Shown here in pieces: positions 22,735 through 34,948 of a stretch of DNA of 64,000 nt (its first letter is position 1; each line of letters opens with the position of its first letter). The translations under genes and the position numbers were made by a program. Under the pieces are notes generated by a model that was given only the letters and a program-made list of their open reading frames with translations, was not told the DNA's origin and made no database searches. The DNA is from Euphorbia lathyris (lineage: Eukaryota > Streptophyta > Magnoliopsida > Malpighiales > Euphorbiaceae), in NCBI RefSeq assembly GCF_963576675.1, contig NC_088919.1:45592501-45656500 (forward strand), written 5' to 3'.

Positions 22735-23993
22735 TCATAAACCTTTGGTTTTATTCTTCGTTTTCAAGACTGTAACTTTGTGTTTTTGTGAGATTTCCAT
22801 TTTCGTTGTTCCATTCTTATTATCCTTCCGGTAAGGGTTGCACAAGCTGAGTTTGCACAACAAGAAACGAAGATGTGGTGAGTGCTTAGCTTTGGTGAAG
22901 AGGTTAGCCAGTTGCATTGCGGAGGAAATTGGCATCAGGCGAACCATACTTGACTGAACTCGTTCTCTAATCATATGACAGTCTATGTCGATGTGTTTAG
23001 TCCTTTCATGGAAGACTGGGTTTTGCGCGATATGCATGGCTGAGACGTTGTCACAGACGAAAAGAGCTGATGTTAATGGAGAGATGGCTAGATCTGTTAG
23101 CAGGATGATGAGCCAGTGAAGTTCACACGAGGTGTATACTCAACTTCGGAGGATGAACGATAGACCGTATTTTGCTTCTTGGATCTCTAAGAGATGATGG
23201 CTGAACCTAAGAAGACAATGTATCATGTGATCGATTTTCTGGTTTCATTGAAGGTCATTTGAAGCAGGAAAGAAAAGGCCTAGGCCTATGGTTCCTTTTA
23301 GGTGACGTAGTATTCAGAGAACTCGTTGTTGATCATCCGTGTTGGGTTGATTTAGATGCTGTGAAACTTGGTTGAGTATGTAGGAAAGATTGGGCCTTGT
23401 GTGGGTTAAGTAGAGTAATTTGCCTATTATTTGTCTATAAGTTGTGATATCTGTCAAAAGAATGGGTTGTGCGTTAGGTTTGTAGTTTGGTAGAGCTGGG
23501 GAGGATGCTGGCTTACAGTCAAGAAGGTTCATTCCTTGTAACAACTTTAATGTGTATTTTCTTTTTGACATGTGGAGGTCCTTGGAGTTGCGAGCGAATT
23601 CAAAGCCAAGAAGTAGTGAATAGCTCCAAGGTCCTTGATGCTAAAACTGTCGTCAAGATGCATCTTTGCTGAGCAAATAGCCTGATCATAATTACATGCA
23701 ATAAATAACGTCATCAGCGTAAACAAGCAATACGATTATGAATTTATTTCTTTTCATGGTGAACAATGAGGGGTCAACAATGGATTGGAGAAAGCCCATG
23801 AATTTGATGGTGGTGATGAGTTTTGCGTTCCATTGTTTGCCTGCCTGGCGGAGGGCATAGAGAGACTTGTTTAGCTTACAAACCTGTCGTAGAGAGTTCC
23901 TCTATATACCTGGTGGTAGTGCCATGTACACTTCATCGTTTAGCTCACCATGAAGGTAAGCGTTGTCAAAATCTAGTTGTTGTATGTTCCACC
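22735..23993 (-). pseudogene. Ty1/copia pol remnant (RT and RNase H)
   Basis: Read on the minus strand from 23993 downward: [23 protein letters not shown] RT sequence, LYALRQAGKQWN (family form LYGLKQASRQW), the RT active-site region LLVYADDVI, KRKYTLKLLQGMNLLDCKP (23571 region), YLTHTRPNLSYILNQVSQHL, then RNase H with HIAQNPVFHERTKHIDIDCH and QLANLFTKA (23037-22860). Stops and frame changes interrupt it. No LTR is recognisable on either side. Its upstream edge is cut by the CACTA-type end at 23994. Inactive. Confidence 0.85.
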
Positions 23994-24470
23994 CACTACG
24001 CCAAATAATCTCTCAGATGACCGTTAAAAACCGTCGTCCTACAAGAAAAAACTGTTACGGGACTCGCTGCCATCTGATGGACCTTCAAACGACGGTTGAG
24101 TTCTGTCATGTGAAGGCACGTCACATGACATAAGCCTATTTGTAGTCTGTCATATTACTTGTGTTACGATGACAACTTATTTATTATTGCCGTCACTTTT
24201 AAGGTCATCGCATGACATCCTAATAATTAAAAATGTCAATGAGATATATGAGAAATTGACATATTGGTATTTGGGACATTTTGTATAATAATTTCTGTCA
24301 TTGTAGCTTGTTTCAGATGACATATGTCTTAATCAATCATGTCAATGAATTTGTTTTCATATTACAGATTCGTTTATTTTAGTGTCTTCCTATTGTTGTT
24401 TAGATGACATTTTTTAATTAGATGTGACTCTTTGCTTTCTTCTTCGGATGATTCCTGGTTTTTACCTGAA
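23994..24470. mobile_element. One end of a CACTA-type transposon
   Basis: The sequence switches abruptly from copia pol to CACTACGCCAAATAATC at 23994, the terminal form of CACTA (En/Spm) elements. Repeated subterminal motifs of the ATGACA/TGTCAT type follow over about 430 bases. A matching inverted end was not found in the window, so the element is partial or has lost its partner. Its subterminal motifs differ from those of the element at 24859. Confidence 0.55.
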
Positions 24471-24855
24471 TAATGCAACGTACTCAAATGAACATTAAAT
24501 ATAGTATATCAATGGTTTCAAATTAATTGGAGACTAATGCTCATAATGTGTTTATATTTGTACAAATAAATTCCCGAATGTAATTAATATTAGAAAAAAA
24601 GCAATACATATCGAATTGGGAAACAAAATCGAACTTGATCTGCATATCTTATAAAGTCATTATTAGGCCTATAATCCCCAAGTCTTGATATTTGCAAAAC
24701 CAAATGCATTTCATTAATTACGTACAAAAACTCTTCAGACCTAATAACCCATTTACCATTTCCCCTTCCTAGACCTTTCACTTACCCACCCAAAGTATAA
24801 ATATAAAGTTTTTACCACATTCTTCAAAAGTCCATAACCCAACAGTATACGTACC
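24471..24855. other. Spacer between the two CACTA-type elements
   Basis: AT-rich sequence with no supported gene or repeat. It may still belong to the first CACTA element. Confidence 0.4.
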
Positions 24856-24858
24856 CTA

Positions 24859-27800
24859 CATTACAAGAAAAAACGCTATCACCGACGAAAAAATCTGTCG
24901 GTGATAACAAAAAATGTGTCGGTGATCATCATCACCGACGGAAGACCGAGGGAATCCGATGTGTCGGCATTGACCTCCTAGGTAACCGATTGCGACACAT
25001 TTTTTACTGGGTCGGGGATATCACCGACACATTTGATGTCGGTGATATGTGTCGGTATTGCCGACCCATTTTAGTTGGTGATTTTTATCGGTCTTACCGA
25101 CACAATCACCGACCTATTTGTGTCGGTGATCTATTTTTCGAATATTTATTTAAATAATGTCCAACAGATATTTGCATTGGAAATTGCGTCGGGATTGCCA
25201 ATTTATTTTTTGGAATTATTTTTATATTATTTTTAATTACTGTATTTGGATTGAAGGAAACTCATATATTACAAAAAAAAAAAAAAAAAAAAAAAAATAA
25301 GAATTCTATACAAATCAAAAAATGGTTTAAAAAAAACATATGAAAACAACCCCTTACCATATGTCAAATTCAAATTATAATGTAAACAACCCCTTCAAAA
25401 TAATAAGGTACATATGAACACACAAGTATACATACCAAATTCAACATAGCCTCATGAATCATCTTGTTTTTTTTGCAGAACATATTAATCACACTATTAA
25501 ATGTCAAAAAAACTGGATATAACCGCACTTTTCAAAATTTGAGTATAGAAGTTTGAGTTAAAGTAACTAGTCTTACAATAGTTGATTTTAATAATAATGC
25601 ACAGTTATTGAAATTTCCATTAACACATTCTAATATGTATAACACATCATAAGCTATAAGCTCTATTTCTAAAATGTACACATCATAAGCATACCAGATA
25701 ATACCAACTAATATCACTAGCTCAACATATAACATATACACACTTAATAAAAAACTAATTTGCTATACTATTAAGTCATATTATCATGTTATCACCAAAG
25801 AAGCTTCTAAACAAATATATCACCAAAGAAGCTTCTGAGCAAATATTTTAAAAATGACCTTTGTGATTAGGATTAAATATACATATAAACGATAAACAAA
25901 TAAATGAACACACAAAATGAATACACAAATAAATGGCCTGTGTGATTAGGATTAAATAAACGTATAAACCATAAACAAATAAATGAACACACAAGATGCA
26001 CTACCCATAATAGTATAAAGCTACTATATTGAACGAACATGGACTCAGAAACATGGACACAGACACTATTCAAACAAAAACAGGTACGGACACGAAATGT
26101 ACACGGAACATAGAAATACTATTAAAGAGAAGTGTTTGTGCAACATAGTAAAGCTTGTATCAATGGACAAACAAATTTGTTTCACAATTAGCAAAAATTA
26201 CCTTCAAAGAGCAATAAGATTACTACATCATAATGATGCCAGAATGATTTCAGGATGGGTTCACTTCACCTTTGAGTAGTTCCACACCTAAATAACAGTT
26301 GGACAAGAAAACAAGACCAATTAGGTCATATGAAAACATGAATATCACAAGTACAAAATCCATGATAAATGATTCAAGCGATACAAAATGTAGAGTTCAT
26401 TCAACTTTGCAATTTCTCACAACATCATTTATATCATGATAAGTCATTTTGTGTACCATAATAAGAAATTCTGAAGCTATTCCCTTCTCCTTCAAAACTA
26501 AAATCCGGTTTACCTGATTCAAAACAGAATATTAAATTCATTAAAAAATGAAAAATACTGAAGTTGAAAAGGAACTATTATACATCAAGTGGAACAATGA
26601 GAAGTATGGTGTATCAACGATGATGAGAACATAGATTGACCCGAATTTCTTACTTAAGACCAGTTTGAAAGAAAAGCTTTACATTAAGAAACCCCTATTT
26701 GGTTGAGCTAGATCCATTAAGTTTGCCACCTAGAACGTAATAAAAAACATACATCACCTGACTAATAGTGACTCGGTATATTCTTGTGAGTTTTTTGAAG
26801 AATAAATGCTTTAAATATCCAAAGAACAGAGCATTAGACATAAAGCTTTAGAAAATACCTCTTTCATTTCCTTCAAAATGATATACTTCCCTTCAAAAGA
26901 AACAGTAACTATACTTCCCTTCTTGTGCTTCTCAACAGTATTCTAGACCTTAACGGTTTTAAAAGCTCTGTATCATCAAAATATACAGTATGTATAAAAT
27001 ATCAAAATTATACAAGCAACAATCAAATAAAATAGCTAATTTTTTATGTATAGAATCTATAAATAGATAGCTTAAATACCCAAGAGCAAGTGGTATCAAG
27101 GAATCAATAGTTTCTAACACCGGTGAAAAGGCTAAATGTTGACCGAATTAACTGAACTCCCCTACCATATACAAAATAAAAGAATGAGGCATCCATATAT
27201 TGAATGAAAAGGCAAAAAATCGAACTTCAAAAGCCATAGATTATAACCCTTCTATGAGAAATGTGAGTTTTGTTTGACCTTGTTTTTATACAATTTCCAC
27301 TTCTTTTTCTTGCAGCAATCAGTTTTTGGGCAAGCAAACATTCAATAAACTAGCATTTAAACATTTCAACTTTAACGGTATTGCTTTTACAACAAAAAAA
27401 ATTATGAATTTAACCAGGTTCTTCAAATGCACCCAGTTTCACATTCACTTAACTAAAGATACATGATTAAATAGATTTTTTATCTTAATAAGACTAAATT
27501 AGCAAAATATACCTGGAGAGAGCGCAAGAACCAGAGCAGAAATGGTGGAGGTAAGACCGAGCCGAGGAGTGAAGAGCTAGAGCAGAAATGGTGAGGCAAG
27601 ATCGAGCGGAGGAGTTCAAGGACCAAATGAGAACTAGCGGCCAATCAAAGCACAACGGTGCCAGCGTTGTTGGAGACGAGGAGTGAAAGAGCATGTTGTG
27701 GAGGGCGGCGTTCCAAAATGATAAAGGGGAGGTGGGATTAGGGTTTAAAGTTAAATAAATAAGAAGAGTTGGAATATATAATATTCCACCTTTTTTTATG

Positions 27801-28215
27801 TCTTACGAATTAATGTAGGTAATATTTTACTTTTTTTTTATTATGCCCTGCTTTTTTTTATGTAACATTTTATTATGTTTTACATATAGAGTAGTAATAT
27901 TTATTTATGTTATTCCTTAAAAAAAAATAGTTTTTAACCTTTTTTTTTTTTAATAATTAGTCTCCTACACCTAAGTGTGTCGGTGAATAACCACATTTGT
28001 TGGTGGCATTACCAACAATAAAAATCACCTACTAAAGATGTCGGTGGTGTAGGCGGAAAAAATCCCGCCAAATATCTCCTACACATTCTAAGAATGTTTA
28101 GGTACATGTATAGGTGAATTCCGACACAAGTATTCCGTCGGTGTTCCGTCGGTGATACCGACACATAAAATTTTGTCGGTCCATTCCGTCGGTAATAGCA
28201 TTTTTTCTTGTAGTG
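24859..28215. mobile_element. Non-autonomous CACTA element (3,357 bp)
   Basis: The left end is CATTACAAGAAAAAACGCTA and the right end, read inverted, is CACTACAAGAAAAAATGCTA. The flanks are a 3 bp CTA duplication (24856-24858 and 28216-28218), as expected for CACTA transposons. Both subterminal regions (about 24880-25140 and 27970-28200) are packed with CACCGACA and its complement, the probable transposase-binding motif. The left terminal pentamer has decayed from CACTA to CATTA. The interior is AT-rich, with a 23-base A-run near 25274 and no transposase frame. Confidence 0.9.
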
Positions 28216-28230
28216 CTAGTTATACCGATC

Positions 28231-28531
28231 ATGTCTAATCTTAGACGCCTCCATCGTCGTGTTGAGTTGGAGTTTACCAAACTCCGGCAGGAGTCACCCA
28301 GGTGCCTTCTCAATATTTCAGGTATGTATTTACTCACCCAGAAGTTGTGTATTGTTTTTCCTTCTCTGTTTCTACTAACTCACGTATGCTTGCTGCTATA
28401 TATATGCAGGTTCTGAGAATGGCGACCATCTGAAATGATCTGTCATGATGAAGGGCCTTTCAAACATCCTTTATGAAGGAGGTGTATACAGAGTCGATAT
28501 CTACTTCCTTGTCGAGTTCCCCTCCACACCT
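28231..28531 (+). pseudogene. Ubiquitin-conjugating enzyme (E2) fragment, nonsense-bearing
   Basis: Two exon-like pieces, 28231-28321 and 28410-28531, have good splice signals (CAG|GTATGT, TATGCAG|G, CCT|GTAAG) and share one reading frame. They give an E2-like N-terminal helix (RRVELEFTKLRQESP) and the conserved core ILYEGGVYRVDIYF with EFPSTP, matching the family YEGGVF.L.I.FP..YP.. pattern. A TGA at 28434-28436 replaces the tryptophan normally found just before that core. No downstream exon with the HPN and catalytic-cysteine region was found. The CACTA element ends 15 bp upstream, so an upstream part may have been displaced. Whether it is transcribed is unknown. Confidence 0.6.
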
Positions 28532-29621
28532 GTAAGAACACGAACTTATTAATACATTGTAATCAGTTAAAGTAACACCCGTTAAAGTAACAACTAAATT
28601 GCTCCCACCTAAAATGGTTTAAGGTACTGACCTCCGCTTGCACTTAAGAGAGGTGCTTCTTTAAAGTCTCATCAAGTAGGAGAGCTTATGTCATAATTTG
28701 TTGGAGTGGAGATGCGTTTGGACAACCTCTATCAATTTTAAAGTTCAAATTTGATGCTATTGTTTTTTGAAAAATGTAAATTTACTGTTATAATAGAATG
28801 ATACCTTTTTACACAATTTTACCCCAAACATCTAAAAATTTAAACAGACCAATTTACTGTTATCTGATTCGTTATCTAATTATCACATAAGATCTTTTAA
28901 ACATCAATTATGTTTAAAATATTTATTCCGATTCTAACACGGTCACAAACAACCCGTTAATGACTAATACAAATTAATCATAAAAAATTTAGTTGCCCAA
29001 ATTGTATACTATGTTTAACATAAAACAGTTACAGACAACCTACTAAAATGTACGAAACTGCTTTAATTTATCGACAAACTTGTTTAGAAGATCCGATGTA
29101 ATCATTGTGTCCAAATTTATTGTTAGGTAAAGACAAAATTGATCTTATTTAGTAACATTAAATATTTAGCAACATTAAAGCTAAAATTACATAATCTCAT
29201 AAGTTTAAATAATATGGACAAATTTAGACTTGATTCATAATGGAAAAAAACTCATTTTCGATTAATGAAGCTTAAACTGTCCGCTAAACATTAAGCTTAA
29301 ATTGCAATATTTTATATGTAAAAACTAATATATTCTTCCACAATAATCATAGTCTACATTTGTACTTTATTCCTTGAAATAAAGTGAAATTCATTGAAAT
29401 TTGTAAAACTTACTCCAATCGATTCAATTTATCAATTTACCCTAAATATGGCACAGCAAGAACTTGAACACTTAATATTAATAAAGTTTTTGATAATAAT
29501 ATTAATAAAGTTGGTAAAACTTAAACCCCTCCATTGGATATGGCATATCAAGAAAAACTTGTAGACGTTAGTATCATCAAATTATGTATATCAAAGTTAT
29601 GATGGATGCATCAAACTAGTA
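28532..29621. other. Intergenic region
   Basis: AT-rich DNA between the E2 fragment and the 3' end of the LPA3-like gene. No coding or repeat feature can be supported. Confidence 0.5.
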
Positions 29622-32600
29622 TTACTTTAAAATGGTTCTCATGAACCGGTTTACTGAAGAGAAAACGCCTGCTGCCTGAGTGAAAAAAGACGGGCCCTGC
29701 TCCGAATTCTCTTCCGTTCCTCCAAATATTATCTGCATAATAAGATCGTAACCTTGACCGGTAAGTAACTCCTGTTATTTTCACATGATTGTCTTATTCT
29801 ACAGCTAAATTTTACCTCAAGTTCTTCAGCATCTGGACGACTTATTAATTCTTTGGCGAGCAGATATCTGTTTGGTCTGTCTTTATCATCGTAAAAGACC
29901 TTCCATATCCTGGTATTGATCGGAGTGGAGAGAACGAGGAGTTATACAAGTTCATTGCACTAAACATGACAGATGTATAGCTATGTTGCACGGAAACTCC
30001 TCTTCAATTGTATTTCTGTGTATCATGTCTGTTTTATCTCATTTTCATTTCCATGTCTGTTTCCTGGCTATGTTTTGCACGTTTCCCAATGTCTGTATCC
30101 TTTTCCGTTTCCGTTTCCGTGCAACATAGTTGTATAGTATAATAAATATATCATGGATCTTATCTTACCCTGGATAACACCTAAACACAGCACCAGAAGG
30201 TAGAGGCCTCATTGAGTAAACTGTACTGAAAGTACTGCAAAACAAAATTACACTTGTTATGTGATAGAAAATTAAAATGACCGGACGAAATTTCTGCGCA
30301 AAAATAGTAATAAATTTCGAATATGATACAACGTAAATCAAGAAAATTTCCAAGTTTTGAATTTAAAGAAATGGCGTTTATGTGCCTCGACAAGTTCATA
30401 AAGGATGCACAATATGACCTGATACCCAAGTTCACAGGACATGATAAGTCAGAAGAGCAGTATAAATGGGTAAAAGTGATGGTGGAATCATGAGGAAGTT
30501 TTTAGCTGAGCTGCCACAAAAGTTTTCCCTTGTTTTCCCTGTTTTTGAACCATGGATATCGAGCAATAAATTTATCATGCGAGTTTTCGTGAACTGATGA
30601 ATGCAAGCAGAAAAAGAACCTCACCGGAGGAAGTATCGACGTAAATTGCGGACATTGATCCCAACTCCAACATCTTCACTGATGAGACGCGGGTTCCACA
30701 TTATGAGCGGCCTTGGCTAACAAAGAAAGGTGCTGTCAGGAAACAATTTCATCATCATTAACAACTAACTGTTTTATACCTGGTTCCATTTCTAAAAGTA
30801 AACATGAAAACGAACGTTCACTGATAACAGGAAGTTTGTATGACGAGGACTGAAATAAGTGATCACGATGATTAGTGTAGTACCGGTTCATCAGCGAGAC
30901 TGGACGCAATTTTCTCTACATATCTCAACATCTGATAATCAGGAACAACCATCACCACAATCTCATCTTCATTTTCAACAGGTTTTCGGTCACTTAAGCT
31001 GGACACAAGTGAAACATGTAGTTTCAAACCAAAACATTGAGTAATTATACAAACATACAACCAATTTAAGTTTTTTTTTTTTTTTTTTCTAAATGTCCTT
31101 GGTGAACTTTAATTTCAGATTTGAAATAAAATTAAAAGAATTAACAGTGGGATGAAAGAAAAATTACCTTGCAAACCCAAAAGCTGCATCTTTCCACTGA
31201 TATTTCAGTAGTGCAGCAGCACCAGCATCCGGAAATATTGCTTTAATTTTCTGCATATTAAATTTCTAGACTTCAGAGAGTGTTTGTCATAACGAATCCG
31301 ATGAACCTACCACAAAAATGGAATTGTTTACATGAAGTGGAAATAGATCAATGCTGTTCACTGAACCAAAAGTTAGAAATCCAAGATTTGGAGCCCTCTC
31401 CATGCTAATTTAGCAGGCAAACATGGCTGATGGTGTCTATGTTACACCCAGGATCGGCTCTATTATTTTGTCCGGTTTTATTTTCTGTTTTCTTAATTTG
31501 ATGGCATCTCGAAATCATGTATATTAGCCCATCTGTAATTTGTCATTTCATTCATTTACCTAGCGCGGTCATAGGAAGGTCTACAATGGTTCCTACATAT
31601 TTAAGTTTATTAACTCCAAAAGTTATTATAAAGCAAAGTTGGTTAACTTAAGATACTAAACCTGAGATCCAGTTTCTGCAATAAGTGTATCCAAGAAAAT
31701 CCTTGAAAGCCCCCAGAGCTCCGCTTGTGCACCTTCATCATCCAGGAACTGTAGTTGAGGAATTAACAGCTCAACCTGCAAAGGAGAATTTGAAATGTAA
31801 GAATATTCTCATACATTTTTCACAGCATTTACTTATCCAACGTTAAATTTTTCGCAAAAGCACAATAACAAAGTCCAGATTAGAACAATATAACATGTTC
31901 CTCAGAGAAAATAAACTAGCAGAGTTTCTAATTGCTATTAATGAGATTACATTTCACTCCGGCACATACTATGGCTCTCATTCCGCCCGAAGATACGAAC
32001 AAGGCAGCTGCTTGGCCAGATTGTTGGACTGCACCCTCCAAGTCAGAAGGCAAGCAGCTAAAACACAAAATACAACACCATTAACAGTCAGCAGCTTTGC
32101 TTTCATATACACATTTTTAGGGGAAATATTCAGATAGAGCATTTAAATGCCTAAAGGATAAAACTAACGACAATAGTAAGAAGTAGAAGACAGCATAGAT
32201 TAAATAAACTAAGCTGCAACCTCTAACCCAGGAGGCAAACAGCTGAAACACAAATTCAATGTCACCAAAAGCTTTGCTTCTATATGCAATTTTTTAGGGA
32301 ATTGGACCTTATCATTCTGGTTTTGGTGGATTGAGCCCGGGATCTTTCATTTCAACATATTAAGCCTCCAAATCTTTTACTTTTTATCACATTAAGTTCT
32401 TGATGACCATAAAATAGCTTTGAACATAAAATTCAGTTGACAGAACATTGGTTTTTTCATCTGTATTGATACAATTTTTTTTATACAAAATACAATTCCA
32501 GATGCGGATGAAATGAGTAACTTTCTTTTAACTGAATTAGATTAGAGGTGTGATGTGTTGAAATAAAAGACCAGGAATTCAGTCCACTAAAATCGAAATA

Positions 32601-33734
32601 ATCAGGGAGGGATGTTATTTGCCATGGTTTGTAACAATCTTACGATGCAGCAGGGATGAAATTAAATAAAGTGCAAAGAACAGCTCAAGACGGAGAGATA
32701 AAACCCTCCAAAATGAGAGGTGACAATACCTTAACACGATAACACAGACTTTTTTGTATCTTGCAGCTGGAGATAGTGAATAAGAACCTTGAAGCTTATT
32801 ATGATACATACATTGGATAAATTTATAAAGGCATGGGTAGGCATCAAGATTCACAATAATATTATTGTTTTTTCAGTCAAATACTATCCCGGGAAGTAAG
32901 CTGTTGACAAATGGTGTGGGTTTTGTTTGTAGGCAGAGATTCAAATGAGGAAGGCCAGTAATCCCGGGATAACCTAAGAGGAGGTATGGCTGTCTTAGAC
33001 AATTAAGTTTTATTTTGGAACAAATTGACTCACGAGCCAAATTACTTATATTGTTAGCATTGCAACATCATTGGAGTTCTAAATGAAAAAACTCATAAAA
33101 CACAACACAATTGGAAGAAGATATAAGGAAGTTCTAGGAGAGTACTTGAGAAGTTCTAGGAATGAAAGAAGAACGAGTGGATGTGAAGTGAATATAAACC
33201 GAAATGTAATGCTTCATTGCAAATTTTCTAATTAAACAACTTAAAAGCAAAATTACTGAACAGAAACCTAAGAAACTGAAAAGGATGGAAAGGAAGATCA
33301 GAGTTGTCATTGAACCGAAAACATGGTTAGATCAAGCGGATCAAATTAATGACGTTCTAGTAATCGAAATTGATGAAGGGAGGAATCCTATTTTAGCTAC
33401 TTAGGATTATGAAACGAATTGCCATAATCCCTATCCAAAATTATGCTAATTCCCTCTCCAATTTGAACTTAATCGCAAATTATGCTTAAAAGAAGTCAAA
33501 GAAAAGAGAGAAGAACCTGTCATCTTCTTCCTTCTCCTCCTCCTGTAACTGGATTGTTGACTCTTGAAGATTTTCCTGAGGAGATTCACCTTGGAATTTG
33601 TCAAACTTAGCTGAGATTCTAGAGGTAGAAATCGAAATCCTATTGAAGATAGGATGCGGAAAAGATAAGGGCAAGCGAGTGGTGTTTGAAGCGCAGCAGG
33701 GATAGAAAGAGCAACTAGGAATTGAAGAAGCCAT
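29622..33734 (-). CDS. LPA3: LPA3-like DUF1995 chloroplast protein (photosystem II assembly)
   Basis: Nine exons: 33517-33734, 31970-32057, 31662-31775, 31168-31250, 30884-30998, 30625-30716, 30169-30234, 29816-29909 and 29622-29732. All introns are GT-AG and the exons join in frame to 326 codons plus stop. The first about 45 residues are Ser/Arg-rich and poor in acidic residues, consistent with a chloroplast transit peptide; an acidic linker follows. The DUF1995 domain (about residues 75-315) includes QSGQAAALFVSSGGMRAI, LQFLDDEGAQAELWGLSRIF, IFPDAGAAALLKYQW, PLIMWNPRLISEDVGVG and MRPLPSGAVFRCYPG. In Arabidopsis, LPA3 cooperates with LPA2 in assembling the CP43 subunit into photosystem II. 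Identity with LPA3 rather than another DUF1995 paralogue is inferred from remembered family sequence. Intron 1 is 1.46 kb; intron 7 carries a MITE. Confidence 0.88.
29981..30129. mobile_element. hAT-like MITE in LPA3 intron 7
   Basis: The 149 bp element has perfect 13 bp terminal inverted repeats CTATGTTGCACGG / CCGTGCAACATAG. Flanking octamers ATGTATAG (29973-29980) and TTGTATAG (30130-30137) match at 7 of 8 positions. Related fragments, without clear ends, are seen near 20345-20395 in the GSTL gene and near 26035-26110 inside the CACTA element. Confidence 0.8.
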
Positions 33735-34948
33735 AAATCTTAACCCGAAGAAGCAAAAACTCTATCCTCTGAATTTCAAGTTTGTCACTCCATTATCTAT
33801 ATATATGGAGTGGTTAAATTACAATTGTTACCACTGAACTTCAATCATTTTCACAATATCACCACTAAACTCCAAAATCTTACGGGGATTAACAATTTCA
33901 AAATAGAAATATTTAAGATTAATGACATTAGTAAATTAATATTTTTATTTTCCAAAATCACCATTTTCGGAGCTTTCTCTCTAAGAATTTACTTTCTTTC
34001 CCTAAAAATTCAATTTCTCGTTCTTAACGAAACAATACCTAAATAACGTTAAAATAAATTTTTTTTTTTAAGAATTAAAGTGGCTGATTTAAAGTAAGAG
34101 TAAAGAGTTGCTTAACATAGATGTTGGGTCAATATTGAAGCGAGATAAATAATAGCTTTTCGGACCTAATCCGGTATTGAAGATCTTTGGATCTAAGTTT
34201 TAGACTTTAAATAGTTATTTTTCAATCCACTACTTCCTTTAACTTTTTTAGTGTAGCATAACTACCCACTTTTCCCACCTCCATAAATCTCATGTTCCTT
34301 TGACAAATAACAATTAAAGGAAATTGCAAAAAGCACCTTTCCACAAAAATGCCCTTGCATAACTACTTCCCACTTTTCCCATCTCCATAAATCTCATTTA
34401 GCTCTTGAAAATTTTCATTTCGAGATCATTATCGATTAAATGCAAAATTTTACAATCTACATAATTGCGTTTGTAAAAAAAATACCACAAATATCGGTCT
34501 ACAAGTCGACCAAACCACATAATAATTATTTGTTATTAATCCTCGTATTAATTAATGATATAATAATAGAACAAAAAAATCGATATATTAATGAAGTAGG
34601 TGAAAAGGTACTTGAACTAAAAAAATCGAATGTATATACATATTTACAAAATAAATAACCATTATCGGACATGCTTTCTCTTCCACAGTTTCTCCCCCAC
34701 TATCGGACATGCTCCACCGAGAAAAAGAGTGTAAAAAGAAAAGGATAGAGTTAAAGGACTAAAGGAATTTAGGAATCGAAGACAAACACCTCAACCAATA
34801 AAGACAGAGGAATGAAGATAAAGGAAGAATAGCCACAAATAAAGAAAAACGCTCTCCTTTATACCCTGGTCGGGCAGACGAAACATCCCGACAGGCAACC
34901 AGCAAATTAAAAAAGCAATAAATGCTCTTGACAAGCCATTATTATCCT
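33735..34948. other. Upstream region of LPA3 and AT-rich intergenic DNA
   Basis: The first few hundred bases upstream of 33734 should contain the LPA3 leader and promoter; I can point to no defined element. From about 34230 to 34440 an imperfect direct repeat is visible (ACTACCCACTTTTCCCACCTCCATAAATCTCAT and a second copy). No gene is supported. Confidence 0.4.

Noticed and set aside
22735..23993. Complete copia element
   Set aside because: Only RT and RNase H pieces with stops are present. There is no LTR, purine tract, integrase or gag.
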